64,000 nucleotides of DNA from Sphingopyxis sp. PAMC25046 (GTDB lineage: Bacteria > Pseudomonadota > Alphaproteobacteria > Sphingomonadales > Sphingomonadaceae), in contig NZ_CP039250.1 of the NCBI RefSeq assembly GCF_004795895.1, forward strand, positions 2,666,001 through 2,730,000, written 5' to 3'. Below are positions 24,931-32,678 of this stretch, in pieces. How positions within the stretch are numbered: the first letter of the stretch is position 1; every line of letters starts with the position of its first letter. The notes below the pieces were generated by a model. The model ran no database searches and was not told the origin of the DNA. It saw only the letters and a list, made by a program, of their open reading frames with translations. A program made the translations under genes and the position numbers.

Positions 24931-25125
24931 CCCATGCGCGCACCGGGCCTTGCGGCGGGCCGGACGCGCCCGGCACGCCCCTTCGCGTCGCACCGGCACG
25001 CGACCGCTTTTACCCGACAAATGAAAGAGCCGGATGAAGGCTGGCACAGCCGGATAATGTAGGAAAGACCTGTTTAGGCGATGCCTGCTTTGGGGTGGGG
25101 GGCTGCCATTGCATGCTCTCACTTT

Positions 25126-25214
25126 CGTCATCCCGGGCTTGACCCGGGACCCGCCTTTTCTTCCTGACGACGGCGAAAAGGCAAGGCAGGCCCCGGGTCA
25201 AGCCCGGGGTGACG
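25126..25214. repeat. Dispersed palindromic repeat, copy 1
   Basis: Left arm begins CGTCATCCCGGGCTTGACCC, right arm ends CAAGCCCGGGGTGACG; the arms are inverted and enclose about 40 bp. Same family as the copies at 31.7, 34.8 and 59.1 kb. Confidence 0.85.
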
Positions 25215-25255
25215 GTAATGGGAATGCCCGCTTCCGGTCGTCAGCGGACGATCCC

Positions 25256-26584
25256 TTATTTCTTCCCCATCAGCTTCATCGTCATCGCGGTCAGCGCCTC
25301 GGTCGCGGTCGAGATCACCGCGGGCGCGTCGGGCGCCCAGAAGGGCGAGTGGAGGCTCGGCAATGTCCGGCCTTCCTTCTTCGCCGCGTCATATTCGGCC
25401 TGCGGCACCCCGCCGACCCAGACGATCAGGCTCTTGATGCTCTTGTCCTCGCGCCCGAAGCGGCCGAAGTCCTCGCCGCCCATCACCGGCGGCATCTTGA
25501 CCACACGCTCCTCGCCGAAGCTGGTCGTCAGGAACGCCGCCATCTCCTCGGTGAATTCGGGGGTATTAAAGGTCGCGGGCGTATATTCGTCCCGTTGCAC
25601 CGTCACCACCGGCATCCGGTCCTCCGGCACCCCCGCCGAGATCGCCTCGCCCTTCGCGATGCGCGCGATGCCGTCCAGCAGATGGTCACGCACCGCGTCG
25701 GTATAGCTGCGCACCGTCAGTTGCAGGCGCGCCTCGTCCGAAATAATATTGTGCTTGGCGCCCGCATGAAAGCTGCCGACCGTCACCACCGCGCTGTCGA
25801 GCGGGCTCACCTCGCGCGACACCAAGGTCTGGAGCGCGCCGACGATCCGGCTCCCCAGCACGATCGGATCCTTCGTCGCCTGCGGATAGGCGCCGTGGCC
25901 CCCGACGCCCTTCACCAATATGTCGACGCTGTCGACATTGGCGAGCGCATAGCCCGGCGTATAACCGATCTTGCCCGCGGGGAACTGTGCCGCGTCATGG
26001 AACGCCAGCACATATTCGGGTTTCGGGAAGCGCGTATAGAGCCCGTCCTCGAGCATCATCCGCGCGCCCGCGCCGCGTTCCTCTGCGGGCTGGCCGATCA
26101 TCACCAGCGTGCCCGACCATTTACCCTTGTTCGCCGCCATCAGCCGCGCGACGCCGATCCACGCCGTCATATGCGTATCGTGGCCGCACGCGTGCATCAC
26201 ACCCGTTTCGACGCCTTCCTTGGTGGTGACGCGCACCTTCGACGCGCCGGGAAGCCCCGTCTGCTCGGTCACCGGCAGCCCGTCCATGTCGGCACGCACC
26301 ATCACCACCGGGCCGGGGCCATTCTCCATCACCGCGACGATGCCGGTTCCGCCCACCTTTTCGGTGACCTTGAAGCCTAGCTTGCGCGCCTCGGCGGCGA
26401 GGATGCCCGCCGAGCGCACTTCCATGAAGCTGAGTTCGGGGTGAGCGTGCAGATCCTTGTAGATCGCCATCAGCGACGGCATCTGCTGCTCGACCTCGCC
26501 GCGCAGCGCCTGCGCCGCGGCGGGCATCGCGCCCGATACCGCCAAGGCCAGCGCCGCCGCGCCCGTCCACAAAATCCGCATCAT
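25256..26584 (-). CDS. Exported M20D amidohydrolase/peptidase (hippurate-hydrolase-like)
   Basis: 442 aa with a cleavable signal peptide ending AMPAAAQA. M20D features: KDLHAHPELSFMEVRSAG near the N-terminus, VRADMDGLPVTEQTGLPGAS, GVMHACGHDTHMTAWIGVA (metal-binding Cys/His cluster), EERGAGARMMLEDGL and PPVMGGEDFGRFGR. Such enzymes release amino acids from N-acyl or N-aroyl conjugates. The signal peptide places it in the periplasm. First of two minus-strand genes in the order of 27255 to 25256, both coding exported proteins, 24 bp apart. Confidence 0.92.
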   Translation of the reverse strand: MMRILWTGAAALALAVSGAMPAAAQALRGEVEQQMPSLMAIYKDLHAHPELSFMEVRSAGILAAEARKLGFKVTEKVGGTGIVAVMENGPGPVVMVRADMDGLPVTEQTGLPGASKVRVTTKEGVETGVMHACGHDTHMTAWIGVARLMAANKGKWSGTLVMIGQPAEERGAGARMMLEDGLYTRFPKPEYVLAFHDAAQFPAGKIGYTPGYALANVDSVDILVKGVGGHGAYPQATKDPIVLGSRIVGALQTLVSREVSPLDSAVVTVGSFHAGAKHNIISDEARLQLTVRSYTDAVRDHLLDGIARIAKGEAISAGVPEDRMPVVTVQRDEYTPATFNTPEFTEEMAAFLTTSFGEERVVKMPPVMGGEDFGRFGREDKSIKSLIVWVGGVPQAEYDAAKKEGRTLPSLHSPFWAPDAPAVISTATEALTAMTMKLMGKK

Positions 26585-26607
26585 CTTTCCCCTGTTTTGT
26601 CGGTTCT

Positions 26608-27255
26608 TCAGCCCGCCGGGACCAGTTCGATCACGTCGAGCAGCGATTCATAGGCCGGCGCCGGCAGCACGAGCCGCCAGCGATTGTCGCCGATCCGTTC
26701 GACCAGCCCCGCCATGTCGCGCATCCGGTCGCTGCCGTAATTGAGCGCCATCTTCTCGTCACCGAGTTCGAGCGTGCCGAGAAAGACCTGCCGCTTCAGA
26801 TTGTCGGGAAAGATCAGGCCAACGGGGCGCTGTGATCCCGACAGCTTGGTCAGGCTCGACAGACCCTGTTCGGGCGCGACGCGGCAGCGGAACCACCCAT
26901 AGGCGATATAACCGAGCGCCCCGCGCCCCTGCGCGCCGACCTTGATCGTCCGGCAGCGATATTCGCCCGCAGGCAAATGTGGGTTGGGCAGTGCCGCCAT
27001 CGGCTGGAGCAGCGCGCCCTCGCGGTCGATATCGGCGCCGAAACCCTTGGCGCGGGCGTCGGCGAGCGCCGCCTGCCAACTGCTGTACCAGCCGCGGATC
27101 CGCTGTTTGTCGGGATCGGTCGCGGTCGCGCGCCAGCCGCCCGCCTCCTCGGCCGGCGGCGCGTCGGCCGACGATGGCGGAATGGATGGCACGGTGCGGC
27201 AGGCGCCGAGCGCGATGCCGAGCGCCGCGGTTAAAACCCAAATGGAGCGACCCAT
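26608..27255 (-). CDS. DUF4893 family putative lipoprotein
   Basis: 215 aa. N-terminal lipobox (LGIALGACRT), proline-rich linker, then a domain with RIRGWYSSWQAALADARAKG, two cysteines (EYRCRTIKVG and YGWFRCRV) and GLIFPDNLKRQVFLGTLELG. The pattern fits DUF4893, known mainly from sphingomonads and of unknown function. Upstream of the M20D amidohydrolase gene and probably cotranscribed. Confidence 0.8.
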   Translation of the reverse strand: MGRSIWVLTAALGIALGACRTVPSIPPSSADAPPAEEAGGWRATATDPDKQRIRGWYSSWQAALADARAKGFGADIDREGALLQPMAALPNPHLPAGEYRCRTIKVGAQGRGALGYIAYGWFRCRVAPEQGLSSLTKLSGSQRPVGLIFPDNLKRQVFLGTLELGDEKMALNYGSDRMRDMAGLVERIGDNRWRLVLPAPAYESLLDVIELVPAG

Positions 27256-27328
27256 GATTCTCTTTCTCTCCCCGACCCCTATGGTTAACCTTAGGAGCGC
27301 AAAGGAGATTGCTCAAGGGCGGAGCGGA

Positions 27329-28114
27329 TCAAGCCGCGGTCCAGCCGCCATCGACGCTGAGGTTCGCGCCCGTAATGTTAGCCGCCTCTTCGCGCGTCAG
27401 GAAACTCGCGAGCGCCGCGACCTGCTCGACCGTCACGAACTGTTTGGTCGGCTGCCCCGCAAGCAGCACGTCGTTGATCACCTGCTCGCGCGTCATGCCG
27501 CGCGCCTTCATCGTGTCGGGAATCTGGTTCTCGACCAGCGGGGTCCAGACATAGCCGGGGCTGATGCAATTGACCGTGATCCCGGCGTCGGCGACCTCGA
27601 GCGCGACGGTCTTCGTCAGCCCCGCGAGTCCGTGCTTCGCGGTGACGTAGGCCGATTTAAACGGCGAGGCGACGAGCGAGTGCGCCGATGCCGTGCCGAT
27701 GATCCGCCCCCATTTCTTCTTCCGCATCCCCGGCACGGCATGACGGATCGTGTGGAACGCCGCGGTCAGGTTGAGCGCGATGATCATGTCCCACTTCTCG
27801 GGCGGGAAATCCTCGACAGGTGACACGAACTGCATCCCCGCATTGTTGACGAGGATGTCGATGCCGCCGAAATCCTGCTCGGCGCGCGCGAACATCGCCT
27901 CAATCGCATCGGGCTGGGTCAGGTCCGCGCCGTCATAGGCGGCCTTGCCGCCGCTGATCGCCTCCAGCCCCTTGCGCTCCGCCTCGACCGCATCAGCGTC
28001 GCCGAAACCATTAATGATGATGTCGGCGCCGTCAGCGGCAAAGGCCTTGGCTATGCCGAGCCCGATGCCCGAGGTCGATCCGGTGACGAGGGCGGTCTTT
28101 CCTTTAAGGCGCAT
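27329..28114 (-). CDS. D-3-hydroxybutyrate dehydrogenase
   Basis: 261 aa SDR enzyme. Cofactor loop TGSTSGIGLGIA, NNAG at about residue 95 (DILVNNAGMQFVSPVEDFP), catalytic Ser in GTASAHSLVAS and YxxxK in SAYVTAKHG, and the substrate-lid region GYVWTPLVENQIPDT followed by FVTVEQVAALASFL, typical for 3-hydroxybutyrate dehydrogenase. It oxidises D-3-hydroxybutyrate to acetoacetate in polyhydroxybutyrate turnover. Start ATG 28114 has AAGGA upstream. It follows a patatin-like gene by 32 bp. Confidence 0.92.
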   Translation of the reverse strand: MRLKGKTALVTGSTSGIGLGIAKAFAADGADIIINGFGDADAVEAERKGLEAISGGKAAYDGADLTQPDAIEAMFARAEQDFGGIDILVNNAGMQFVSPVEDFPPEKWDMIIALNLTAAFHTIRHAVPGMRKKKWGRIIGTASAHSLVASPFKSAYVTAKHGLAGLTKTVALEVADAGITVNCISPGYVWTPLVENQIPDTMKARGMTREQVINDVLLAGQPTKQFVTVEQVAALASFLTREEAANITGANLSVDGGWTAA

Positions 28115-28146
28115 GGTGCGGGGTCCTTCTTCTTGGGGGAGAGAAA

Positions 28147-29304
28147 TCAGCCGAGGTCGGTGCCGGCCTTCGGTTTCAGCCCGTCGGGCTGCACGGCAAA
28201 GCTGTCCGACCGGCCCTCTGCGATGCTTTCGGCGAGCAGATGGCCGTCCTTCATCGCCGCCTCGACCGCGGCGCGACCGAGCGCCCAGTTGACCTCCATC
28301 GTCGAGCGCGAAAATTCGAAATCGCGCGCGCCGGTCTGCCACGCGGGCGGCTCGTGGATCAGCTGAACGAGGTTGAGCGCCTTGCACTCGACCATCCGCC
28401 GCACCGCCTTCACTTCGGCAAGGTCCGCGAACTCCTCGGGCAGCTTCGCGAGCATCCGGTCGATCAGCCTATGCTCCTTGCGGCGGCGCACAAGCCCATC
28501 CGAAATCCGCCGCGTGCGGCTCGAAAAGCGGATATCCTTCTCGCGCGACCAGGCTTCCTCAAGGTCGTGCGGCCGCACTCCGCGCGCTGGGAACAGATCG
28601 ACCTGAAACACCAGCATATCCTCGTTCGCCGCCGCGACGACATGTTCGAGCGGGGTGTTCGACACGAGCCCGCCGTCCCAATACCATGTCCCGTCGATCT
28701 CGACCGGAGGCAGCCCCGGCGGCAGGGCTCCCGACGCCAATATATGCCGCGCGTCGATCGTGTCGCACGTCGTGTCGAAATAACGGAAATTGCCCGTCTC
28801 GACCGCGACCGCGCCGACCGACAGCCGCACCTTGCCATTATTCACCCGGTCCCAGTCGACGAGCCGGTCGAGCGTCGCCGCCAGCGGCGCGGTGTCGTAG
28901 AAGCTGACCGCCTCGGGCGTTTGCCGCTCGGCAAGCGCTGGCGGCGGAAAGCGCGGCGTGAAAAAGCCCGGCACACCGAACGCCATCACCTGTCCCGCGG
29001 CCGCCATATGCGACCATTCGCGCGCCCAGTCATTGTCGGGCGTCGGCAGCGAGGGGAGCGCCGATGATGCGCCTTCCCAGAAATCACGCATCTTGCCGAC
29101 CGCCTGATCGCGCTCATTCCCGGCGATGATCGCGGCGTTGACCGCACCGATCGAAATCCCCGCGACCCAGTCGAGTTCGATGCCAAGATCGATCAGCGCC
29201 TCATACACCCCCGCCTGAAACGCGCCGAGCGCGCCGCCGCCCTGCAGGACGAGCACAACGAGGTCGGGAAGCGGCAAGGCGGTGCGGGCGGCTCGGCGGG
29301 GCAT
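28147..29304 (-). CDS. Patatin-like phospholipase with DUF3734
   Basis: 385 aa. Patatin core: oxyanion loop LVLQGGGALGAFQAGVYEAL, nucleophile in WVAGISIGAVNAAIIAGN (GxSxG) and catalytic Asp in WYWDGGLVSNTPL. The last ~110 residues (KEHRLIDRMLAKLPEEFADL onward) correspond to DUF3734. In proteobacteria this type sits with bdhA, as here (32 bp upstream of the 3-hydroxybutyrate dehydrogenase), suggesting a lipase- or depolymerase-like role in polyhydroxybutyrate use. That role is inference. A longer open frame exists upstream but MPRRAART at 29304 is the natural start. Confidence 0.9.
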   Translation of the reverse strand: MPRRAARTALPLPDLVVLVLQGGGALGAFQAGVYEALIDLGIELDWVAGISIGAVNAAIIAGNERDQAVGKMRDFWEGASSALPSLPTPDNDWAREWSHMAAAGQVMAFGVPGFFTPRFPPPALAERQTPEAVSFYDTAPLAATLDRLVDWDRVNNGKVRLSVGAVAVETGNFRYFDTTCDTIDARHILASGALPPGLPPVEIDGTWYWDGGLVSNTPLEHVVAAANEDMLVFQVDLFPARGVRPHDLEEAWSREKDIRFSSRTRRISDGLVRRRKEHRLIDRMLAKLPEEFADLAEVKAVRRMVECKALNLVQLIHEPPAWQTGARDFEFSRSTMEVNWALGRAAVEAAMKDGHLLAESIAEGRSDSFAVQPDGLKPKAGTDLG

Positions 29305-29457
29305 GGACTCGGGGGACAATCCTCTGACTTGGAGCGGCGCCCATGTTGCACCGCAGCACGCGTCATTGCAATGGCTTGTCGGCTGCGAACCCCCTTCCAA
29401 TTGCCCGGCGCTGCTGTAACACTCGCGCCCGAACGTCCTTGATGGTGGAGAAGCCCG

Positions 29458-30363
29458 ATGCGCCTCGACGATTATGATCCCGGAGACGATATTCGCGATC
29501 TGGGCCGAGGCGGCGGCGGTTTCGGCGGCGGCGGAGGGGGCGGAATCGGCGGGCTGCTGATTGGGTTCCTGCCGATGCTGCTCGGGCGCAAGATGGGCTG
29601 CGGGACGATCCTGCTGCTCGGCGCAGTGGCATTTTTCCTGCTCGGCCCCGGTGCCAATATGCTGAGCAGCGGCAGCGGTTCGGCCGATCCGATGGCCGAC
29701 AGCCGGGGCGCTTCCGGCGCCATATGCGACACGGAAGCGGAGCGTTTTGCCTGCAACGTGTTCAGTTCGACCAACAAGGTGTGGGGTGGCCTGATCAACG
29801 GCTATCGCGAACCAAGCCTGCGTTTCTATACCGACAACAACCGCTCCGGATGCGGCGCGGCCCAATCGGCGATGGGGCCCTTCTATTGCCCCGCCGACCA
29901 AGGCATCTACCTCGACACCAGCTTCTTCCGCGAACTCGACCAAAAGTTCGGGGCCGCAGGCGACGCGGCGCAGGCGTACGTCGTTGCGCACGAGGTTGGG
30001 CATCATATCCAGACGGTCAGCGGCGTTTCCGATCAGGTGCGCCGAGCACAACAACGCGCGTCGCAGGCCGAGGGCAATGCGCTGCAGGTCCGTATGGAAC
30101 TGCAGGCAGATTGCTACGCCGGCGTCTGGGCCGCACGCGCAAAGACAAACGACGGCCAATCGGTGATGGAACCGGGCGACATGGAAGAGGCGATGCGCGC
30201 GGCCAATGCGATCGGCGACGACACGCTGATGCGCTCCGCAGGCCAGCGCCCGGTGCCCGAAAGCTTTACCCACGGCACGAGCGAACAGCGCATGAGCTGG
30301 CTTCGCCGCGGCCTACAGACGGGGGATCCGCGTCAGTGCAACGCCTTCGATACCGCCATCTGA
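29458..30363 (+). CDS. Neutral zinc metallopeptidase (YpfJ/KPN_02809 family)
   Basis: 301 aa. A Gly-rich N-terminus, one membrane helix (GTILLLGAVAFFLLGPG) and a catalytic domain with HEVGHHIQTVSG (HExxH) and a third ligand region in RMELQADCYAGVWA. It matches the predicted zinc metallopeptidase family YpfJ/DUF344-like. Membrane-anchored with the active domain likely outside the cytoplasm. Its last 28 bp overlap the next gene's start. Confidence 0.9.
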   Translation: MRLDDYDPGDDIRDLGRGGGGFGGGGGGGIGGLLIGFLPMLLGRKMGCGTILLLGAVAFFLLGPGANMLSSGSGSADPMADSRGASGAICDTEAERFACNVFSSTNKVWGGLINGYREPSLRFYTDNNRSGCGAAQSAMGPFYCPADQGIYLDTSFFRELDQKFGAAGDAAQAYVVAHEVGHHIQTVSGVSDQVRRAQQRASQAEGNALQVRMELQADCYAGVWAARAKTNDGQSVMEPGDMEEAMRAANAIGDDTLMRSAGQRPVPESFTHGTSEQRMSWLRRGLQTGDPRQCNAFDTAI

Positions 30364-31622
30364 GCGCCGCGCTCGCGGCATCTCTTCTGGCGGCATCGCC
30401 GGCTTCGGCCGAAACGCTGTATATCGCGGCCGGGCGGCTGATCGACGGCGTCTCGAACGCAGTCCGCACCGGCCAGTGCATCACTGTCGAGACCGAACGC
30501 ATCAAGGCGGTCGACGCCTGCGGAAAGGCGCCCGATGGTGCGACGATCATCGACTGGTCGGGCTTCACCGTCCTCCCCGGCCTGATCGACCTTCACACGC
30601 ACCTCGCCGACCTCGGCCAGAGCGCCGACCTCGCCGCGCCGATGAAGGCATCGCCTGCCGAAACCGCGCTCGTCGGCGCGCGCAACGCGCGCGTCACGCT
30701 CGAAGCGGGCTTCACCAGCGTCCGCGACGTCGGCACCTATCGCGGCCTGACCGATGTAGCGCTGCGCAATGCGATCGACCGCGGCGACGTGCCCGGCCCG
30801 CGCATGTGGGTCGCGGGCGCTTACCTCACCATCCCAAAAGGCGGCGGCGAACTCAACGGCGTTGTACCGAATGAGCAACTGCCGCTCGACATGCGCCTCG
30901 GCGTCGCCGCGACGCCCGAGGAAGCGGCCGCAAAGACGGCATATCTGCTCGACCATGGCGCCGATTTCATCAAGACGATCGCGACCGGCGCGGTGCTCGC
31001 GATCGGCACCGAACCCGGCGCGCCCGAACTGACGCCCGAACAGCTCCGCGCGATTGTGAAAGTCGCACATGCGCGCGGAAAAAGGGTCACCGCGCACGCG
31101 CACGGCGCCGAAGGGATCAAGAATGCCATCCGCGCCGGCGTCGACAGCATCGAACACGCCAGCCTCGCCGACGAGGAGGCGCTCCAGCTCGCGAAAAAGC
31201 AGGGCACATGGCTCGCGATGGACATCTACAACGGCACTTATATCGACGAGGTCGGCACGAAAGAGGGCTGGCCCGAGGAATATCTGCGCAAGAACCGCGA
31301 GACGACCGACGCGCAGCGCGCCGCCTTCCGCCGCGCGGTCGGGCTCGGCGTCAACATCGGCTATGCGACCGACGCCGGCGTCTATCCGCACGGGCTCAAC
31401 GCGCGGCAGTTCCGTAATATGGTCAAATATGGGATGACGCCGATGCAAGCGATCCAGTCGGCGACCGGCCGCGCCGCCGAGGAAATGGGGCGCGGCGACA
31501 TCGGCGCGATCGTCCCAGGGCGTTACGCCGACTTCGTCGCGGTCAGGGCCGACCCGCTCGCTGACATCGGCGTGCTCGAAAAGATCGACCATGTGATGAA
31601 GGGCGGCGTGCTGATCCGCTGA
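30336..31622 (+). CDS. Exported amidohydrolase (imidazolonepropionase-type, Xaa-Pro dipeptidase-like)
   Basis: 428 aa from GTG 30336, with GGGGGA 9 nt upstream; this start gives a clean signal peptide (HLSAALAASLLAASPASA). Metal-binding HxH in GLIDLHTHLADLGQ; later ligands in VTAHAHGAEGIKNAIRAG, DSIEHASLADEE and NIGYATDAGVYPHG; C-terminal IVPGRYADFVAVRADPL. It hydrolyses an amide or peptide in the periplasm; substrate unknown. The gene starts inside the end of the zinc metallopeptidase gene in another frame, implying coupling. It is the third member of this fold in the window. Confidence 0.9.
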   Translation: MQRLRYRHLSAALAASLLAASPASAETLYIAAGRLIDGVSNAVRTGQCITVETERIKAVDACGKAPDGATIIDWSGFTVLPGLIDLHTHLADLGQSADLAAPMKASPAETALVGARNARVTLEAGFTSVRDVGTYRGLTDVALRNAIDRGDVPGPRMWVAGAYLTIPKGGGELNGVVPNEQLPLDMRLGVAATPEEAAAKTAYLLDHGADFIKTIATGAVLAIGTEPGAPELTPEQLRAIVKVAHARGKRVTAHAHGAEGIKNAIRAGVDSIEHASLADEEALQLAKKQGTWLAMDIYNGTYIDEVGTKEGWPEEYLRKNRETTDAQRAAFRRAVGLGVNIGYATDAGVYPHGLNARQFRNMVKYGMTPMQAIQSATGRAAEEMGRGDIGAIVPGRYADFVAVRADPLADIGVLEKIDHVMKGGVLIR

Positions 31623-31694
31623 CGAGCGGTTGCGGCCACTCCAGTCGTCCCCTCTTTCCAACATCTTCACCCTCGAACGACACGCGGCTCATTC

Positions 31695-31760
31695 GACTTG
31701 ACCCGGGGTCCACTCGCGCGTCGCTTGAGGGGTGGATCCCGGGCCAAGCCCGGGATGACG
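31695..31760. repeat. Dispersed palindromic repeat, copy 2
   Basis: Partial copy: GACTTGACCCGGGGTCCAC at left, GGGCCAAGCCCGGGATGACG at right, between an amidohydrolase gene and the convergent HPP gene. Confidence 0.8.
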
Positions 31761-31783
31761 ATTCAGGTATGCGTTGGTCGCCT

Positions 31784-32548
31784 CTAGCTACGCTCGACCT
31801 CGCGCACCGCCTTCTTGCCGCGCACCTTCTTGACCCCGTCGATCTGCGCCCGTCCGATCCGCGACGCGGCATGGACCTCGGCGCGCGCGAGAAGCAGCGC
31901 GAGATCCTCGCGGCCGATGTCGAACGTCTCGCCCAGATCGGCGAGCGCCGCGTCGATGTCATCCATGAGCAGCCCCGCCGGCGCCGCCGCGACTGCGGGC
32001 TTGCCTTCGACCGGTGCCGCGCGGTGCGGGTAGCTATGACCCGAAAAACGGTGAAAGACCCAACCCGCCGCGACAAGAATCAGCGAATTGACGGCGACAG
32101 GCAGCAGCAGGTGCCCGGCGTGGCCCGACGCGAGCGTATGTCCGCCGATCACTGCGCTCAATGCAGCAGCGCCGCCGGGCGGGTGGAGGCAGCGAAGCAG
32201 CGACATCATCAGGATTGCGCCGCCGACGGCCAACGCCGCAGCCAGCGCCGGTTCGGGCACCAGCCCGGCGACGATGATCCCCAACGCCGCCGAAATAACA
32301 TTACCGCCGAAAATCGACCAGGGCTGGGCGAGCGGGCTCGCCGGGACCGCGAACAGCAACACCGCTGATGCGCCGATAGGCGCGACGATCCACGGCGTCG
32401 CGGCAGGAAATAAGATGAAGCAGGCGGCGCCCGCGATACCGATCCCGATCAGCGCACCGACGCTGCCGATCGCGCGGTCGCGCAGACTCGCGCCCGCAAG
32501 CAGCGGCACGAACAGGCGGACGGTGGTGGTAGATAGCGCGCGGAACAA
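31784..32548 (-). CDS. HPP family membrane protein
   Basis: 254 aa from TTG 32548, which has GGAG 6 nt upstream; the ATG at 32620 would add 24 non-membrane residues. Four to five membrane helices include IGSVGALIGIGIAGAACFIL and the signature RCLHPPGGAAALSAVIGG. HPP proteins are linked to nitrite or other transport at the inner membrane, but function is not settled. A C-terminal soluble tail of ~80 residues (DDIDAALADLGETFDIGRED) is likely cytoplasmic. Convergent with the upstream amidohydrolase gene. Confidence 0.85.
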   Translation of the reverse strand: MFRALSTTTVRLFVPLLAGASLRDRAIGSVGALIGIGIAGAACFILFPAATPWIVAPIGASAVLLFAVPASPLAQPWSIFGGNVISAALGIIVAGLVPEPALAAALAVGGAILMMSLLRCLHPPGGAAALSAVIGGHTLASGHAGHLLLPVAVNSLILVAAGWVFHRFSGHSYPHRAAPVEGKPAVAAAPAGLLMDDIDAALADLGETFDIGREDLALLLARAEVHAASRIGRAQIDGVKKVRGKKAVREVERS

Positions 32549-32678
32549 GCGATTCTCCTTCGGATCGCGCCGATGGACGATCGTCGCCGGCCGATCCAGC
32601 GAAGTTTGATTGGTCCGCAAGAAGCTGGATTTGCCGCTAGGCTCTTGAACCGGCTCGTCGCGGCGTTAAACCCCCGCC

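Larger units (their letters stand above)
24774..25255. other. Gene-poor intergenic region (482 bp)
   Basis: No convincing gene. It holds a 17-bp palindrome (24809-24825), a tandem 10-bp repeat (24911-24930) and one copy of a dispersed palindromic repeat (25126-25214). Between these I see nothing with support. Confidence 0.7.
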
